Source: Palsa-504 sp963822765 (GTDB taxonomy: Bacteria; Actinomycetota; Actinomycetes; Streptosporangiales; Streptosporangiaceae). Taken from it: DNA of 64,000 nucleotides. Each line of letters starts with the position of its first letter. Positions within the stretch are counted from its first letter, which is position 1. Below, in pieces: positions 24,228-32,392 of this stretch. The notes beneath the pieces were generated by a model. That model made no database searches. It worked only from the letters and a program-made list of their open reading frames with translations, and had not been told where the DNA came from. The stretch lies in NCBI GenBank assembly GCA_963822765.1, contig CAWGJL010000005.1, positions 62,001-126,000 on the forward strand. The letters run 5' to 3'. The position numbers and the translations under genes were made by a program.

Positions 24228-25676
24228 TTACCGAGGCAGCAGGCGTAAGCGGCGAAGGCTCGCACACGGGATTGGCGTACTGCGCCGGAGCCGGGCCGGG
24301 TCGCGGAGGATGCCGTCCGGCGTGTGCTGGCAAGCGTGCAGCCAGGCGGCCGCCGTCGGCGGCCAGTTGAGCGTGCCGCCTCGCTCGCCCGGGTAGCGGA
24401 AGTCGGTGATCCAGCCGACCGACAGCACCCCGACCAGCACCGTGACCGCGGCGACGGTCCGCAGCCGGTGCTGGCTGCGGGAGATGAACGAGCCGGCCAC
24501 GACGACCGCGGCGGCCTCGATGAGGAAGATGGGAAGCGTGGTGTACCGCGAACCGGACTCGAAGTTCGCCGAGACCGGGGTGGTCGTCACTCCCGGCTTC
24601 AGGGTCGCGCCGAACGCGGCCGACAGGAAACCGGTTATCAGGGCGGCCATCACGAACACCCGGACCTGCCCGCGCCGGGTGAGCAGGGCCCACCCGAAGA
24701 AGACCGCGAGGATCGCGCCGATGATCAGCGTGGCGCCGTTCCGCCCGGCGAGAGCTTGCAGCCGCAAGGCCAGGTGCCAGCCGAGCGCGGGCAGCACCAC
24801 TTCGTGCGCGTAGAAGGCGAGCGCCGGGCCCGGTGAACCCGGGTGCGCCGTCCGGGACTGGCCGCTGCCCAAGTTGCTCACCACGTAGGGGACCTGCAGC
24901 AGGCAGCCGGCGGCCCAGCCCGCGGTCACCGCGTGCTCCCGCAGCCGTGGCAACGCGATGACCCGGGCCAGCAGCAACGGCGCGACGATGACGCTCATCG
25001 TGGTGGTAGCGGCCGTGAGGAAGCCGACGGCCGCTGCGCCGGCCATTCCCGCGCGCGTCCGCGGGCGCCACAGCACGGCCCAGAACAACGCGAACAGCAG
25101 GTACCAGGGGCTGTTGACGGTGCTGTCGGCGATCTCCAGCTGCGCGACGGGCAGCAGCACCACGGCCAGAGCGAGCACGAATCGCAACACCGCGGAGCGG
25201 ACATGCCCCGCGCTGGCATGGAAGATGAACAGCGCGGATCCGGCCGTGACCAGCGCCCCGCTGATCGCGAAGGCGGCCGCCGCGTCGTGCAGCGGCAGAT
25301 AGACCACGAGCTGGGCGATCAGCCGCGGGACAAGCTGAAGGTACCCCGCGTACGAGGCCAGCAGGGGCCAGGGGTGCTGCAGCGCCTGGACCAGGTAAAT
25401 ACTGAGGTCCTCGCCGTAGATAGTGTCCCAGGGCGGCACCGTGGTGCCCGCGACGCGCACCAGCATCAGCAGGACCGCGAGGGGGACCGCGACGGCCGCC
25501 AGGATAACCGGCAGGCCGCGCGGCACGCGCCGCGGCCCGGGCTCGGCGGGCTCAGGGAACAGCTCGCGGAGCACTCCGGCGGCACGGCCGACGAGCGTCG
25601 GGTGCTGCAGACGCGCCTGCTGCGGTGACGGAGCCTGTCCAGCCAACCGGGACAGGCGGCGCTGCGGGCCCAGCAA
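24228..25676 (-). CDS. Polytopic membrane protein, glycosyltransferase-like
   Basis: 482 residues with about ten hydrophobic segments, among them LPVILAAVAVPLAVLLMLV, AVLRFVLALAVVLLPVAQL and FVMAALITGFLSAAFGATL. Early acidic loops (PPWDTIYGEDLSIYLVQAL) recall the luminal loop of GT-C type transferases, and similar actinomycete proteins are annotated only as integral membrane proteins. No catalytic motif can be assigned with confidence. A short basic N-terminal tail lies in the cytoplasm. It converges on the glycosidase gene with no base between the two stop codons. Confidence 0.75.
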   Translation of the reverse strand: MLGPQRRLSRLAGQAPSPQQARLQHPTLVGRAAGVLRELFPEPAEPGPRRVPRGLPVILAAVAVPLAVLLMLVRVAGTTVPPWDTIYGEDLSIYLVQALQHPWPLLASYAGYLQLVPRLIAQLVVYLPLHDAAAAFAISGALVTAGSALFIFHASAGHVRSAVLRFVLALAVVLLPVAQLEIADSTVNSPWYLLFALFWAVLWRPRTRAGMAGAAAVGFLTAATTTMSVIVAPLLLARVIALPRLREHAVTAGWAAGCLLQVPYVVSNLGSGQSRTAHPGSPGPALAFYAHEVVLPALGWHLALRLQALAGRNGATLIIGAILAVFFGWALLTRRGQVRVFVMAALITGFLSAAFGATLKPGVTTTPVSANFESGSRYTTLPIFLIEAAAVVVAGSFISRSQHRLRTVAAVTVLVGVLSVGWITDFRYPGERGGTLNWPPTAAAWLHACQHTPDGILRDPARLRRSTPIPCASLRRLRLLPR

Positions 25677-25789
25677 ACCACCCGCCTTCTATCACGTCGG
25701 CGCCATAGACGTGCCAAACCTATCACTGAGCCAGCGGGCCGGCGTTTCCGATCACGCTCAGTGAAGGCGGCTGGTCCGGGGCCGGCGGG

Positions 25790-26362
25790 TCAGGCTGGCC
25801 GCGGGTGGCTCCGGAATACGCGGGCGAAGCGGTGCCGCCTGGGCCGGGGCACCGGCACGTCGCGGGTGAACTGGGCCAGCAGGTCATCGCGGGCGGGGAC
25901 CGCGAGCTGGTCCATCATCTGGCCGGCCACCTGGACCGGCACCCCGGTGGCTGCGGCCAGCGACAGCGCATACCCGATGCGGGCTGTCATCTGCCGTGGC
26001 CCGGCCGGGCCCGCGGCGGTGAACTCGATCCGGGCGAGGGACGGGGGCAGGGGACCGTCGCGCCCGTGTCGCGGCCCGGCGGTCAGCGCGGCATCCAGCT
26101 CATCGATGTGCACGCTGGTCACGGTCACGCCGGCCGTGCGGAGCAGTTCCGCGGTGATTGCCTCGGCGGGCTCGGGATGGGGATGGCCGCCATCCCCGCG
26201 GAACAGGCCGTGGCCCTCCGGGCCGTTCAGCCACACCGGGAGGGCCCGGCCGCCGGCGTCGTCGGCCAGCACGATCAGGAAGGCGAAGATCCGGAAGCCA
26301 TGCCCGTGCAGGCCGCGCCGGCCCGGCCAGGGTTCTACCTGTGCGATCCGTACCGTTGTCAT
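25790..26362 (-). CDS. Bifunctional-nuclease-like (DUF151-type) domain protein
   Basis: 190 residues. The N-terminal part FRIFAFLIVLADDAGGRALP then VWLNGPEGHGLF, and later MTARIGYALSLAAATGVPVQ and VAGQMMDQLAV, follow the order of the BFN/DUF151 fold (an R-x-LP-x-W strand, a helix with AITAELLRTAGV, and a final ALALA-like helix). The nuclease-active acidic residues of the plant protein are not evident, so activity is doubtful. The tail is arginine-rich. No operon partner. Confidence 0.55.
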   Translation of the reverse strand: MTTVRIAQVEPWPGRRGLHGHGFRIFAFLIVLADDAGGRALPVWLNGPEGHGLFRGDGGHPHPEPAEAITAELLRTAGVTVTSVHIDELDAALTAGPRHGRDGPLPPSLARIEFTAAGPAGPRQMTARIGYALSLAAATGVPVQVAGQMMDQLAVPARDDLLAQFTRDVPVPRPRRHRFARVFRSHPRPA

Positions 26363-26558
26363 GACCGGACAACGATCAGGGCCGGGGAGAAGTGCGCGGA
26401 CTCACTCAATCCGGAGAACGGGGATCAGGTACAAGATCGGCTGCATCTCGCGGTTCGGGCCGCGAATGCAGGCCCGAGGTCTGTGTCCCGCTTCTGGCCC
26501 CAGTATCTACCCAGGCCGTGAGGGCCGATCGATCACGCTGCGAGGAGATGGCGCCGGG

Positions 26559-26819
26559 CTAGCCCCGGGCACTGGCCTGCAGCCGGCGGACGGTCCAGAA
26601 GATCAGCGCCGCCCCCGCCAGCGGCAGCACGCCCAGCAAGGCCAGCGGCCCCGCCCAGTGAACGGAAGCGAGCAGGGCAACGCCGAGGACGACGTTGAAG
26701 ATGCCACAGGCAACACGCACACCCGCATAACGGCGAGGGCGGCGGTACTCCCATGACCTGACCAGCAACCTCTCCAAGACCGATCGCGAGGCAGGGATGG
26801 AGCTAGCGGTTGCGTACAT
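26559..26819 (-). CDS. Small two-span membrane protein
   Basis: 86 residues: a basic N-terminal third (RSWEYRRPRRYAG), then VACGIFNVVLGVALLASVHW and PLALLGVLPLAGAALIFWTV as two membrane segments, ending RRLQASARG. Start 26819 follows ggaggt eight bases upstream. Function unknown; such proteins are common, uncharacterised actinomycete membrane proteins. It is not overlapped by a better frame. Confidence 0.7.
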   Translation of the reverse strand: MYATASSIPASRSVLERLLVRSWEYRRPRRYAGVRVACGIFNVVLGVALLASVHWAGPLALLGVLPLAGAALIFWTVRRLQASARG

Positions 26820-27010
26820 CGGAATACCTCCGGTGAGCTGCGGTGCCCGGCTGCTCCGGTCACCCGCTATCCCAATGCTCGCCGGACCCGGGCAGGAGAG
26901 CTACCGTGCGGACACCCGAACCTGAGGTACGGCTAGCACGGTCAGGGCGGTCCAGATCCGGGTGTCCGGTGGACCTTTGGGTCGGCCCGGCGGGCTGGCG
27001 CGGAGCTCGG

Positions 27011-27460
27011 CTACTGCTGCGGGGCGGTGTCGTCTATCAGGCGTTTGCCCATGCTCACCACGTCGTCGACGTGATAGCCAAGGTGCCGGTAGAAGGCGAC
27101 GGCGTCCTGGTTGGAGGTTCTTACCTGCAGGTTGAGCTTCGGGCATCCGGCCGCGAGGAGCCGCCGCTCCGCCTCGCGCATGAGCAGCCGGCCGAGTCCC
27201 TGCCCTTGATAGGCGGGGTCAACGGCGAGGTAGTTCACCCAGCCGCGATGCCCGTCGTAACCGGCCATCACCGTCCCGGCCAGCCGCTCGCCGACCTCGA
27301 GCACGAGGAATCCGTCAAGATCGTGAGCGAGCTTGCGCTGGATGTCGCGGCGGGGATCGTTCCATGGCCGCAGCAAACCGCATCTGGACCACAAGGACAG
27401 CAGGGCTTCATGATCGGATGGCCGGTAGGTGCGGAGCACAGGCCGGCGGGCTGGAGCCAT
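27011..27460 (-). CDS. GNAT-family N-acetyltransferase (YpeA-like)
   Basis: 149 residues with the acetyl-CoA loop VDPAYQGQGLGRLLMREAER (Q-x-x-G-x-G) and the C-terminal NQDAVAFYRHLGYHVDDV. This matches the YpeA group of GNAT acetyltransferases, whose substrates are unknown. ATG 27460 faces away from the small gene at 27539, with 78 bp between them carrying a palindrome. Confidence 0.88.
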   Translation of the reverse strand: MAPARRPVLRTYRPSDHEALLSLWSRCGLLRPWNDPRRDIQRKLAHDLDGFLVLEVGERLAGTVMAGYDGHRGWVNYLAVDPAYQGQGLGRLLMREAERRLLAAGCPKLNLQVRTSNQDAVAFYRHLGYHVDDVVSMGKRLIDDTAPQQ

Positions 27461-27528
27461 TCCCTACCTATACCAACCGGTACCGAGAAATTGAGGATCA
27501 TCCATCACCGGCATGACGGACTTGCTAC

Positions 27529-27549
27529 GTTAAGTGATATGTACTTAAC
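27529..27549. promoter_or_regulatory. Inverted repeat covering a start codon
   Basis: GTTAAGT (27529-27535) and ACTTAAC (27543-27549) form a perfect 7-bp inverted repeat whose 7-base spacer, GATATGT, contains the ATG of the next gene. A repressor bound here would block transcription or translation directly. The absence of a ribosome-binding site suggests a leaderless transcript starting inside the repeat. Confidence 0.5.
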
Positions 27550-27946
27550 CAAAAGTGAGAGCCACTCCAGTCCGCTCAAGCCGGATGCCCAGGACCGGCG
27601 CGAGCCTGAAGCCGTCGCCCGCGCCCGGGACGCCTTGGCCGTCGTCTGCTCCGATGCCTTCGGCTGGCCGTCCGACCCCGGAACTTGCCGCCAGATCGGT
27701 GACTGCGCCGAATGGCTGAAGGACGACCTGGAGACGTACGAGGGTCTCCTCGACGGCCGCGTCCATCCGGTGGCCGAGTTCCCCGAGCTGGATCAGATCT
27801 GGTCGGGAGATGCCCTTGAGCAGGCCATCGAGAAGGTCATCTGGGACATCGTGGCGGGAGCGAGCGCACTAGAGGCGAGCCTGGGCCATCAGGCCGCCGG
27901 GCAGACGGGCAGGGGCGACGGCCAGGCATCGCGGAACGCGGCATAA
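27539..27946 (+). CDS. Conserved hypothetical protein, possibly leaderless
   Basis: 135 residues, acidic and soluble: EAVARARDALAVVCSDAFGW, CRQIGDCAEWLKDDLETYEG and IEKVIWDIVAGASALEASLG. I do not recognise a family. ATG 27539 is the only start before the conserved-looking region and lies inside an inverted repeat. The last 110 bases overlap the 3' end of the carboxypeptidase gene on the other strand; one of the two C-termini may be longer than its natural end. Divergent from the GNAT gene. Confidence 0.55.
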   Translation: MYLTKSESHSSPLKPDAQDRREPEAVARARDALAVVCSDAFGWPSDPGTCRQIGDCAEWLKDDLETYEGLLDGRVHPVAEFPELDQIWSGDALEQAIEKVIWDIVAGASALEASLGHQAAGQTGRGDGQASRNAA

Positions 27947-29033
27947 CGCTGCTGGTCCGCGGGTGCTTTCCGGCTTTCTTGCCGCTGACGTGCTGTGCGT
28001 TTTGCCCGGTAAGGGCGCGGCCCAGCGCCACGATCAGCTGGTGGCCGGCCTGCAGCGCGTTGGGCAGCATGGCCGCCAGTGCGCCGGGCTGGCTGAACGC
28101 GGCGGCGACAACGAGGGTGTCGTGTCCACGCGCGTGCTGCCAGGCGGCCAGCAGGACGCAGCCGCCGGCGGCGGTATCGGATCCGGTCTTCAGGCCGGTG
28201 ATCCGATCCTGGCCGAGCAGGGTGTTGTAGTTGCGCACCACCCCGGCCACCGGGATGGTGGCGCTGGGCAGGGCCACGATCTGGGCGAGGGCGGGTTCGC
28301 GCATCGCGGCCAGGCCCAGGCGGACCTGGTCGGCCGCGGTGCTGGTCGTGGACGCGGACAGGCCCGAGGGGTCGGTGTAGTGGGTGTGGGTCATCCCCAG
28401 CTGACGGGCGACGGTGTTCATCTGGGCGGTGAACGCCGCCTGACGGCCGGCGTCCCAGCGAGCGAGGATCCACGCCATGTTGTCCGCTGATGGCAGCAGC
28501 AGCGCTTCAAGGGCCTGCCGTTCGGTGATCTGTTCCCCCGCGGTGACGGGCACCAGCGAATCGCCGTCGCCCCGCTGGGCCGGGTAGGCGGCGGCCTCGC
28601 CCGGCTGCACCACGATGACCGGGCCCTGTTCACCTGGGCCGAGCGGATGGTCGCGGAGGATGACGTAGGCGGTCATCACCTTGGCGACGCTCGCGATGGG
28701 CACCGGGTGGCTGGCACCCGGGCCCGGCAGGACGCCGATGCCGCTGATATCGGCGGCCGAGACTCCCGCTGCTGGCCAGGCGATGGTGCCCAGCGGCCCG
28801 TTGCGTGGCGTGACCGGGGTGGGCTGAGCTGTTCCCGGCTGCGGCGGCGCGGTTGCCATCTTCACCACGGCGGTGACGCCAGCACAAACGAGTGTCGCCA
28901 CGATCGCCGCCACGGCCCAGCGGGCGTAGCCGCGGCGGGCGTGGCGGTCTTGCGGCCGGCCTGGCCACGGGCCGGAAGCGTCAGCTGGGGTCCAGGCCGG
29001 CCTGCCAGGAGGCCGGGGCGTTGTGGGGTGCAT
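27837..29033 (-). CDS. Serine-type D-Ala-D-Ala carboxypeptidase
   Basis: 398 residues with a single N-terminal membrane anchor (YARWAVAAIVATLVCAGVTA) and a penicillin-binding-protein domain: SVAK (115-118) as the S-x-x-K nucleophile, SADN (182-185) as S-x-N, and LKTGSDTA as K-T-G. It should trim the terminal D-Ala of peptidoglycan stem peptides outside the membrane. The last 40 residues after VSGKK are Pro/Arg-rich and overlap the gene on the other strand, so the true end may be shorter. It lies 98 bp downstream of the histidine kinase on the same strand; control by that system is inferred. Confidence 0.88.
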   Translation of the reverse strand: MHPTTPRPPGRPAWTPADASGPWPGRPQDRHARRGYARWAVAAIVATLVCAGVTAVVKMATAPPQPGTAQPTPVTPRNGPLGTIAWPAAGVSAADISGIGVLPGPGASHPVPIASVAKVMTAYVILRDHPLGPGEQGPVIVVQPGEAAAYPAQRGDGDSLVPVTAGEQITERQALEALLLPSADNMAWILARWDAGRQAAFTAQMNTVARQLGMTHTHYTDPSGLSASTTSTAADQVRLGLAAMREPALAQIVALPSATIPVAGVVRNYNTLLGQDRITGLKTGSDTAAGGCVLLAAWQHARGHDTLVVAAAFSQPGALAAMLPNALQAGHQLIVALGRALTGQNAQHVSGKKAGKHPRTSSVMPRSAMPGRRPCPSARRPDGPGSPLVRSLPPRCPR

Positions 29034-29131
29034 ACCGGTGAGGATTCGGCACCGGTATCGCCGCCATGTCCGGCTATTGTCACGGCCATGTCACAGCCGC
29101 CGGGCCCGCTTCCTGCGGGCCGCGGGCGGCG

Positions 29132-30259
29132 TTACCGGGCGGGCAGCCTGAGGGTGAATATCGCGCCGCCGCCCGGGTGATTGCCGGCGTCGATGCTGCC
29201 GCCGTGCAGGCGCGCGTTTTCCCAGGCGATCGCCAGGCCAAGCCCGCTGCCTTCGGAGCGGGCCCGGGCGGTGTCGGCCTTGTAAAACCGCTCGAAGACA
29301 TGCGCCACGGCGTCGGGAGGCAGGCCGGGCCCGTGGTCACGGACCTGGACCGTTAGCTCCGTACGGCCATCGGCACCCGGCCCGGCGCTGGCGCGCACGG
29401 TGACCGGAGCCTCGCCGTGGCGCACCGCGTTGCCGACGAGGTTGGCGAGGATGACGTCGAAACGGCGCCGGTCCAGTCGCACACTCAGCCCGGGCGGCAC
29501 ATCGCTGTCCACGTCCGCCCAGTTACGGGCGCGCAGGCAGGCGGCCACGCAGACGGCGATGTCGGTGTCCTGGCAGACGAGCTGGGCGGTGCCGGCGTCG
29601 AAGCGGGAGATCTCGATCAGGTCGTTGACCAGCCGGTTCAGGTGGCGTATCTCCTGGCTGACCAGGCGCGCCGCGGCAGCGGCCGCCCCGGTGATCGCGG
29701 GCTGATCGTGCAGGATGTCGGCCACCGCGGTCATCGCGGTCAGCGGGGTCCGCAGTTCGTGGGACACATCGCCGGCGAACTGCCTCGCCCGCGCCTCCAT
29801 CCGCTCCAGCTGGGCGATCTTGCCGGCCAGCGCGGCCGCCATGGTGTTGAACGTGGCGACCAGCCGGGCTAGCTCATCACGTCCCCGGGGCTCCAGCCGG
29901 ACGGTCAGGTCACCGCCGGACATGGCCTGCGCGGCCTGCGCCAGCCGCCCGACCGGTGACAGTACCCGGCGGGTCGCGGCGAACGCCAGGCCGGTGATCA
30001 CCGTCAGCAGCAGCCCGACCACGACCAGGAAGAATACGACGATCGCGACCGAGTCCGGGCGGCCGAAGGGGCGCGCCCCGCTGCCCCCAGGCGGGAGCGC
30101 CAGGCGGTGTTCGACCAGAAGGCTGTCGATCGGCCCGGGGATGGCGGCCAGCTTGGCCAGCGAGGGGTACCAGCGGAAGATGAGGCTGATCAGCCACGCT
30201 TCCGGAATTGCCGCCAGCATCACCACCACGATGAACGCGACGATCAGGCGGGTCCGCAC
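29132..30259 (-). CDS. HAMP-domain sensor histidine kinase
   Basis: 375 residues: a first membrane helix (LIVAFIVVVMLAAIPEAWLI), a short extracytoplasmic loop of about 40 residues, a second helix (IVVFFLVVVGLLLTVITGLA), a HAMP domain (RRVLSPVGRLAQAAQAMSGG), the phosphoacceptor H box FAGDVSHELRTPL, N box NLVGNAVRHG, and ATP-lid motifs DHGPGLP and GSGLGLAIA. The small sensory loop suggests sensing within or next to the membrane. It is 23 bp downstream of its response regulator. Confidence 0.92.
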   Translation of the reverse strand: MRTRLIVAFIVVVMLAAIPEAWLISLIFRWYPSLAKLAAIPGPIDSLLVEHRLALPPGGSGARPFGRPDSVAIVVFFLVVVGLLLTVITGLAFAATRRVLSPVGRLAQAAQAMSGGDLTVRLEPRGRDELARLVATFNTMAAALAGKIAQLERMEARARQFAGDVSHELRTPLTAMTAVADILHDQPAITGAAAAAARLVSQEIRHLNRLVNDLIEISRFDAGTAQLVCQDTDIAVCVAACLRARNWADVDSDVPPGLSVRLDRRRFDVILANLVGNAVRHGEAPVTVRASAGPGADGRTELTVQVRDHGPGLPPDAVAHVFERFYKADTARARSEGSGLGLAIAWENARLHGGSIDAGNHPGGGAIFTLRLPAR

Positions 30260-30282
30260 GAGGCTCCCTCTCTTCTGCCGGG

Positions 30283-30960
30283 CTACACCGGCCCGAAACG
30301 GTACCCGAAACCACGCACCGTCTGGACGTACCGCGGCCGCGCGGGGTCAGCCTCGATCTTGGCCCGCAGCCGCTGCACACACGCGTCGACCAGCCGGGAA
30401 TCGCCCAGGTAGTCGTGTTCCCAGACCAGGCCGAGGAGCTGTTCCCTGGAGAACACCTGCCGCGGCGATCCCGAGAGCACCAGCAGCAGCCGCAGCTCGG
30501 TCGGGGTCAGCGAAACCTCCTGCCCCGCCCGCCGGACAATCAGCGACGCCCGGTCGATCACCAGCTCGCGGTGGGTCTCGACCGGGGAGCCAGGCCGGTC
30601 GATCCGGCGCAGCACCGCACGGATCCGCGCATCCAGCACCCGGGGCTCGACCGGCTTGACCACATAGTCGTCTGCTCCCGCCTCCAGGCCCCCCACGATG
30701 TCCAGGTCCCCGCCGCGGGCGGTCAGCATGATCACGGGCACCTCGCTGCGGCGCCGCAGCCGCCGGCACACCTCCAGGCCGTCCAGCCCGGGCAGCATCA
30801 CGTCCAGGACGACAACATCGGCGGCGGCGCCGCTGAGGCCATCGAGTGCCGCCTCACCGGTGACCGCGGTGCGCACGCCGTAGCCAAGGCGGCGCAGGGC
30901 CAGCTCCAGGCCTTCCCGGGCAGCCGGATCATCCTCGACAAGCAGCACCGTCGTCATCAT
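30283..30960 (-). CDS. OmpR/PhoB-family response regulator
   Basis: 225 residues. The receiver domain has VLLVEDD, the phosphoacceptor in VVVLDVMLPGLDG and the lysine in YVVKPVEP; the C-terminal winged helix includes LTPTELRLLLVLSGSPRQVF and VQTVRGFGYRFGPV. ATG 30960 (or 30957) is preferred to the upstream start at 31155, which adds unrelated residues. It heads the unit regulator, kinase, carboxypeptidase, and is divergent from a peptidase E gene. Confidence 0.92.
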   Translation of the reverse strand: MMTTVLLVEDDPAAREGLELALRRLGYGVRTAVTGEAALDGLSGAAADVVVLDVMLPGLDGLEVCRRLRRRSEVPVIMLTARGGDLDIVGGLEAGADDYVVKPVEPRVLDARIRAVLRRIDRPGSPVETHRELVIDRASLIVRRAGQEVSLTPTELRLLLVLSGSPRQVFSREQLLGLVWEHDYLGDSRLVDACVQRLRAKIEADPARPRYVQTVRGFGYRFGPV

Positions 30961-31120
30961 CCGCCATGGTACGTATGCCGCCGCGCATGCCACTGACGGT
31001 GCGGCACCCGTGTCACGAGACCGTGCGCTGCTTGTCACAACCGCGTCACAGACATTCGTGGCTCTGGCAGCTGACCGGGGCGGAATTGCCCGTGTCCGCC
31101 GGTGATGATTAGCTCGCCTG

Positions 31121-31789
31121 GTGAAGCTTCTGCTGACATCGACCGGCCTGCACAATCAGACGCAGCGGGACGCGCTGCACGACCTGCTGGGAAAGCCGTT
31201 CGCGTCGGCCAACGTGGTGTTCGTGCCGACCGCATCGCTGGCCGAGCCCGGCGACCACAGCTGGTTCATCGCGGACCTGAACCGGCTGTACGGCCTTGGC
31301 TGGCGCGAGTTCGACATCCTGGAACTGAACGGCCTGCCCCGGCAGATGGTGCTCGACCGCCTGATGCACGCCGACGTCATCTACGTCGAAGGCGGCAGCC
31401 ACTACCACCTCGCGCGGAGCATCACCGGCAACGGCCTGGCCGACGGCCTCCTGCACGCGCTGGAAGACCGGGTCTATGTCGGCGTGAGCGCCGGATCGAT
31501 GATCTTCAGCCGCAATCTCAACGAACACTCCGCCGACATCATCGGGGACACCGCCGACCTGCACGTCCTGGGCGCGACCACGCTGGACCCGCCGCTCGGC
31601 CTCTTCGACTGGTACCTGAAGCCGCACCTGTACTCACCGGACTTCCCGGAGCGCGGGGACGACTGGGCCGATCGGATCGCCGCGCGGGCGGACTTCCCGA
31701 TCTACTTCATCGACGACGACACCGCCATCCGCGTCGACGGCGACGAGACCGACATCGTCTCCGAAGGCCGGTGGCGATTTCACCCGTAG
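31121..31789 (+). CDS. pepE: Peptidase E family (S51) serine peptidase
   Basis: 222 residues. GVSAGSMIF holds the nucleophile Ser123 in the G-x-S-A-G elbow of the S51 family; VIYVEGGSHYHLAR and VLGATTLDPPLGLFDWYLKP follow in the expected order, the latter with the active-site His/Asp region. Peptidase E cleaves Asp-X dipeptides in the cytoplasm; distant members act on other isoaspartyl or cyanophycin-like substrates. The start is GTG 31121. It stands alone. Confidence 0.85.
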   Translation: MKLLLTSTGLHNQTQRDALHDLLGKPFASANVVFVPTASLAEPGDHSWFIADLNRLYGLGWREFDILELNGLPRQMVLDRLMHADVIYVEGGSHYHLARSITGNGLADGLLHALEDRVYVGVSAGSMIFSRNLNEHSADIIGDTADLHVLGATTLDPPLGLFDWYLKPHLYSPDFPERGDDWADRIAARADFPIYFIDDDTAIRVDGDETDIVSEGRWRFHP

Positions 31790-31882
31790 CCCACGAACCG
31801 GAACCCCGGCGCGGCGATCAGGTGCCGACGGTCCGGGCAAGCATGGCAGCCCGGCCCGCGCCGCCAAACCCCGGCGACAGGG

Positions 31883-32128
31883 CCCCTGCAGCGGGTTCGG
31901 CGGCGCGTAGACGGTGTAGCCGTCGGCCTGCAGCCGCTGGATGACGCCGGTCCAGCTGGCCGTGTTGGCCCAGGCGCCGTGCTCGAGCACGACGGCGGGC
32001 TTGGGCCCGCCGCTGGGGGCAGTCGTCTGGGCGGAGGCGATCTGGCTGAGGGAGACGACCAGGGCGGAGACGACCAGGGCGGCGATGGCCACGGCCAGGG
32101 CCGGGACGATGCGGTGCAGTGCAGTAAC
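31883..32128 (-). pseudogene. Secreted alpha/beta hydrolase, N-terminal remnant
   Basis: The minus strand reads a signal peptide (ALAVAIAALVVSALVVSLSQ) and then PAVVLEHGAWANTASWTGVI and GYTVYAPPNPLQG, the first two strands of a secreted alpha/beta hydrolase. Similarity ends at 31883, before the nucleophile elbow, and no start codon precedes the signal peptide. The rest of the gene is missing. Confidence 0.7.
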
Positions 32129-32170
32129 GCTGCGGATACCGCCGCACCCGGGGCGGCAGGCATCGTGCTG

Positions 32171-32345
32171 GGGCGGCGTCATCGAGCGCCTGCAGTCCGG
32201 CCCGGCCATCGTCGCCGGGCACTCCTACGGCGGCCAGATCATGACCGCCCTGGGCCCGGATGCCCCGAACATGGCCGGCCTGGTGTACATCGCGGCGTTC
32301 GGGCTTGACCAGGGGTCTCCCATCCCGGTGAGGTGGCGCGGCTGA
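32171..32345 (+). pseudogene. Alpha/beta hydrolase nucleophile-elbow fragment
   Basis: The plus strand reads GPAIVAGHSYGGQIMTAL and MAGLVYIAAFGLDQGSP, the GHSYGG elbow and next strand of the same broad hydrolase type as the remnant facing it. It starts directly where the minus-strand remnant ends. Lid, aspartate and histidine parts are absent. Confidence 0.65.
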
Positions 32346-32392
32346 TCGAGACCGCGGCCGAGGCCGTGGCCGCTGGCTAGGGCCGTCTTCTC

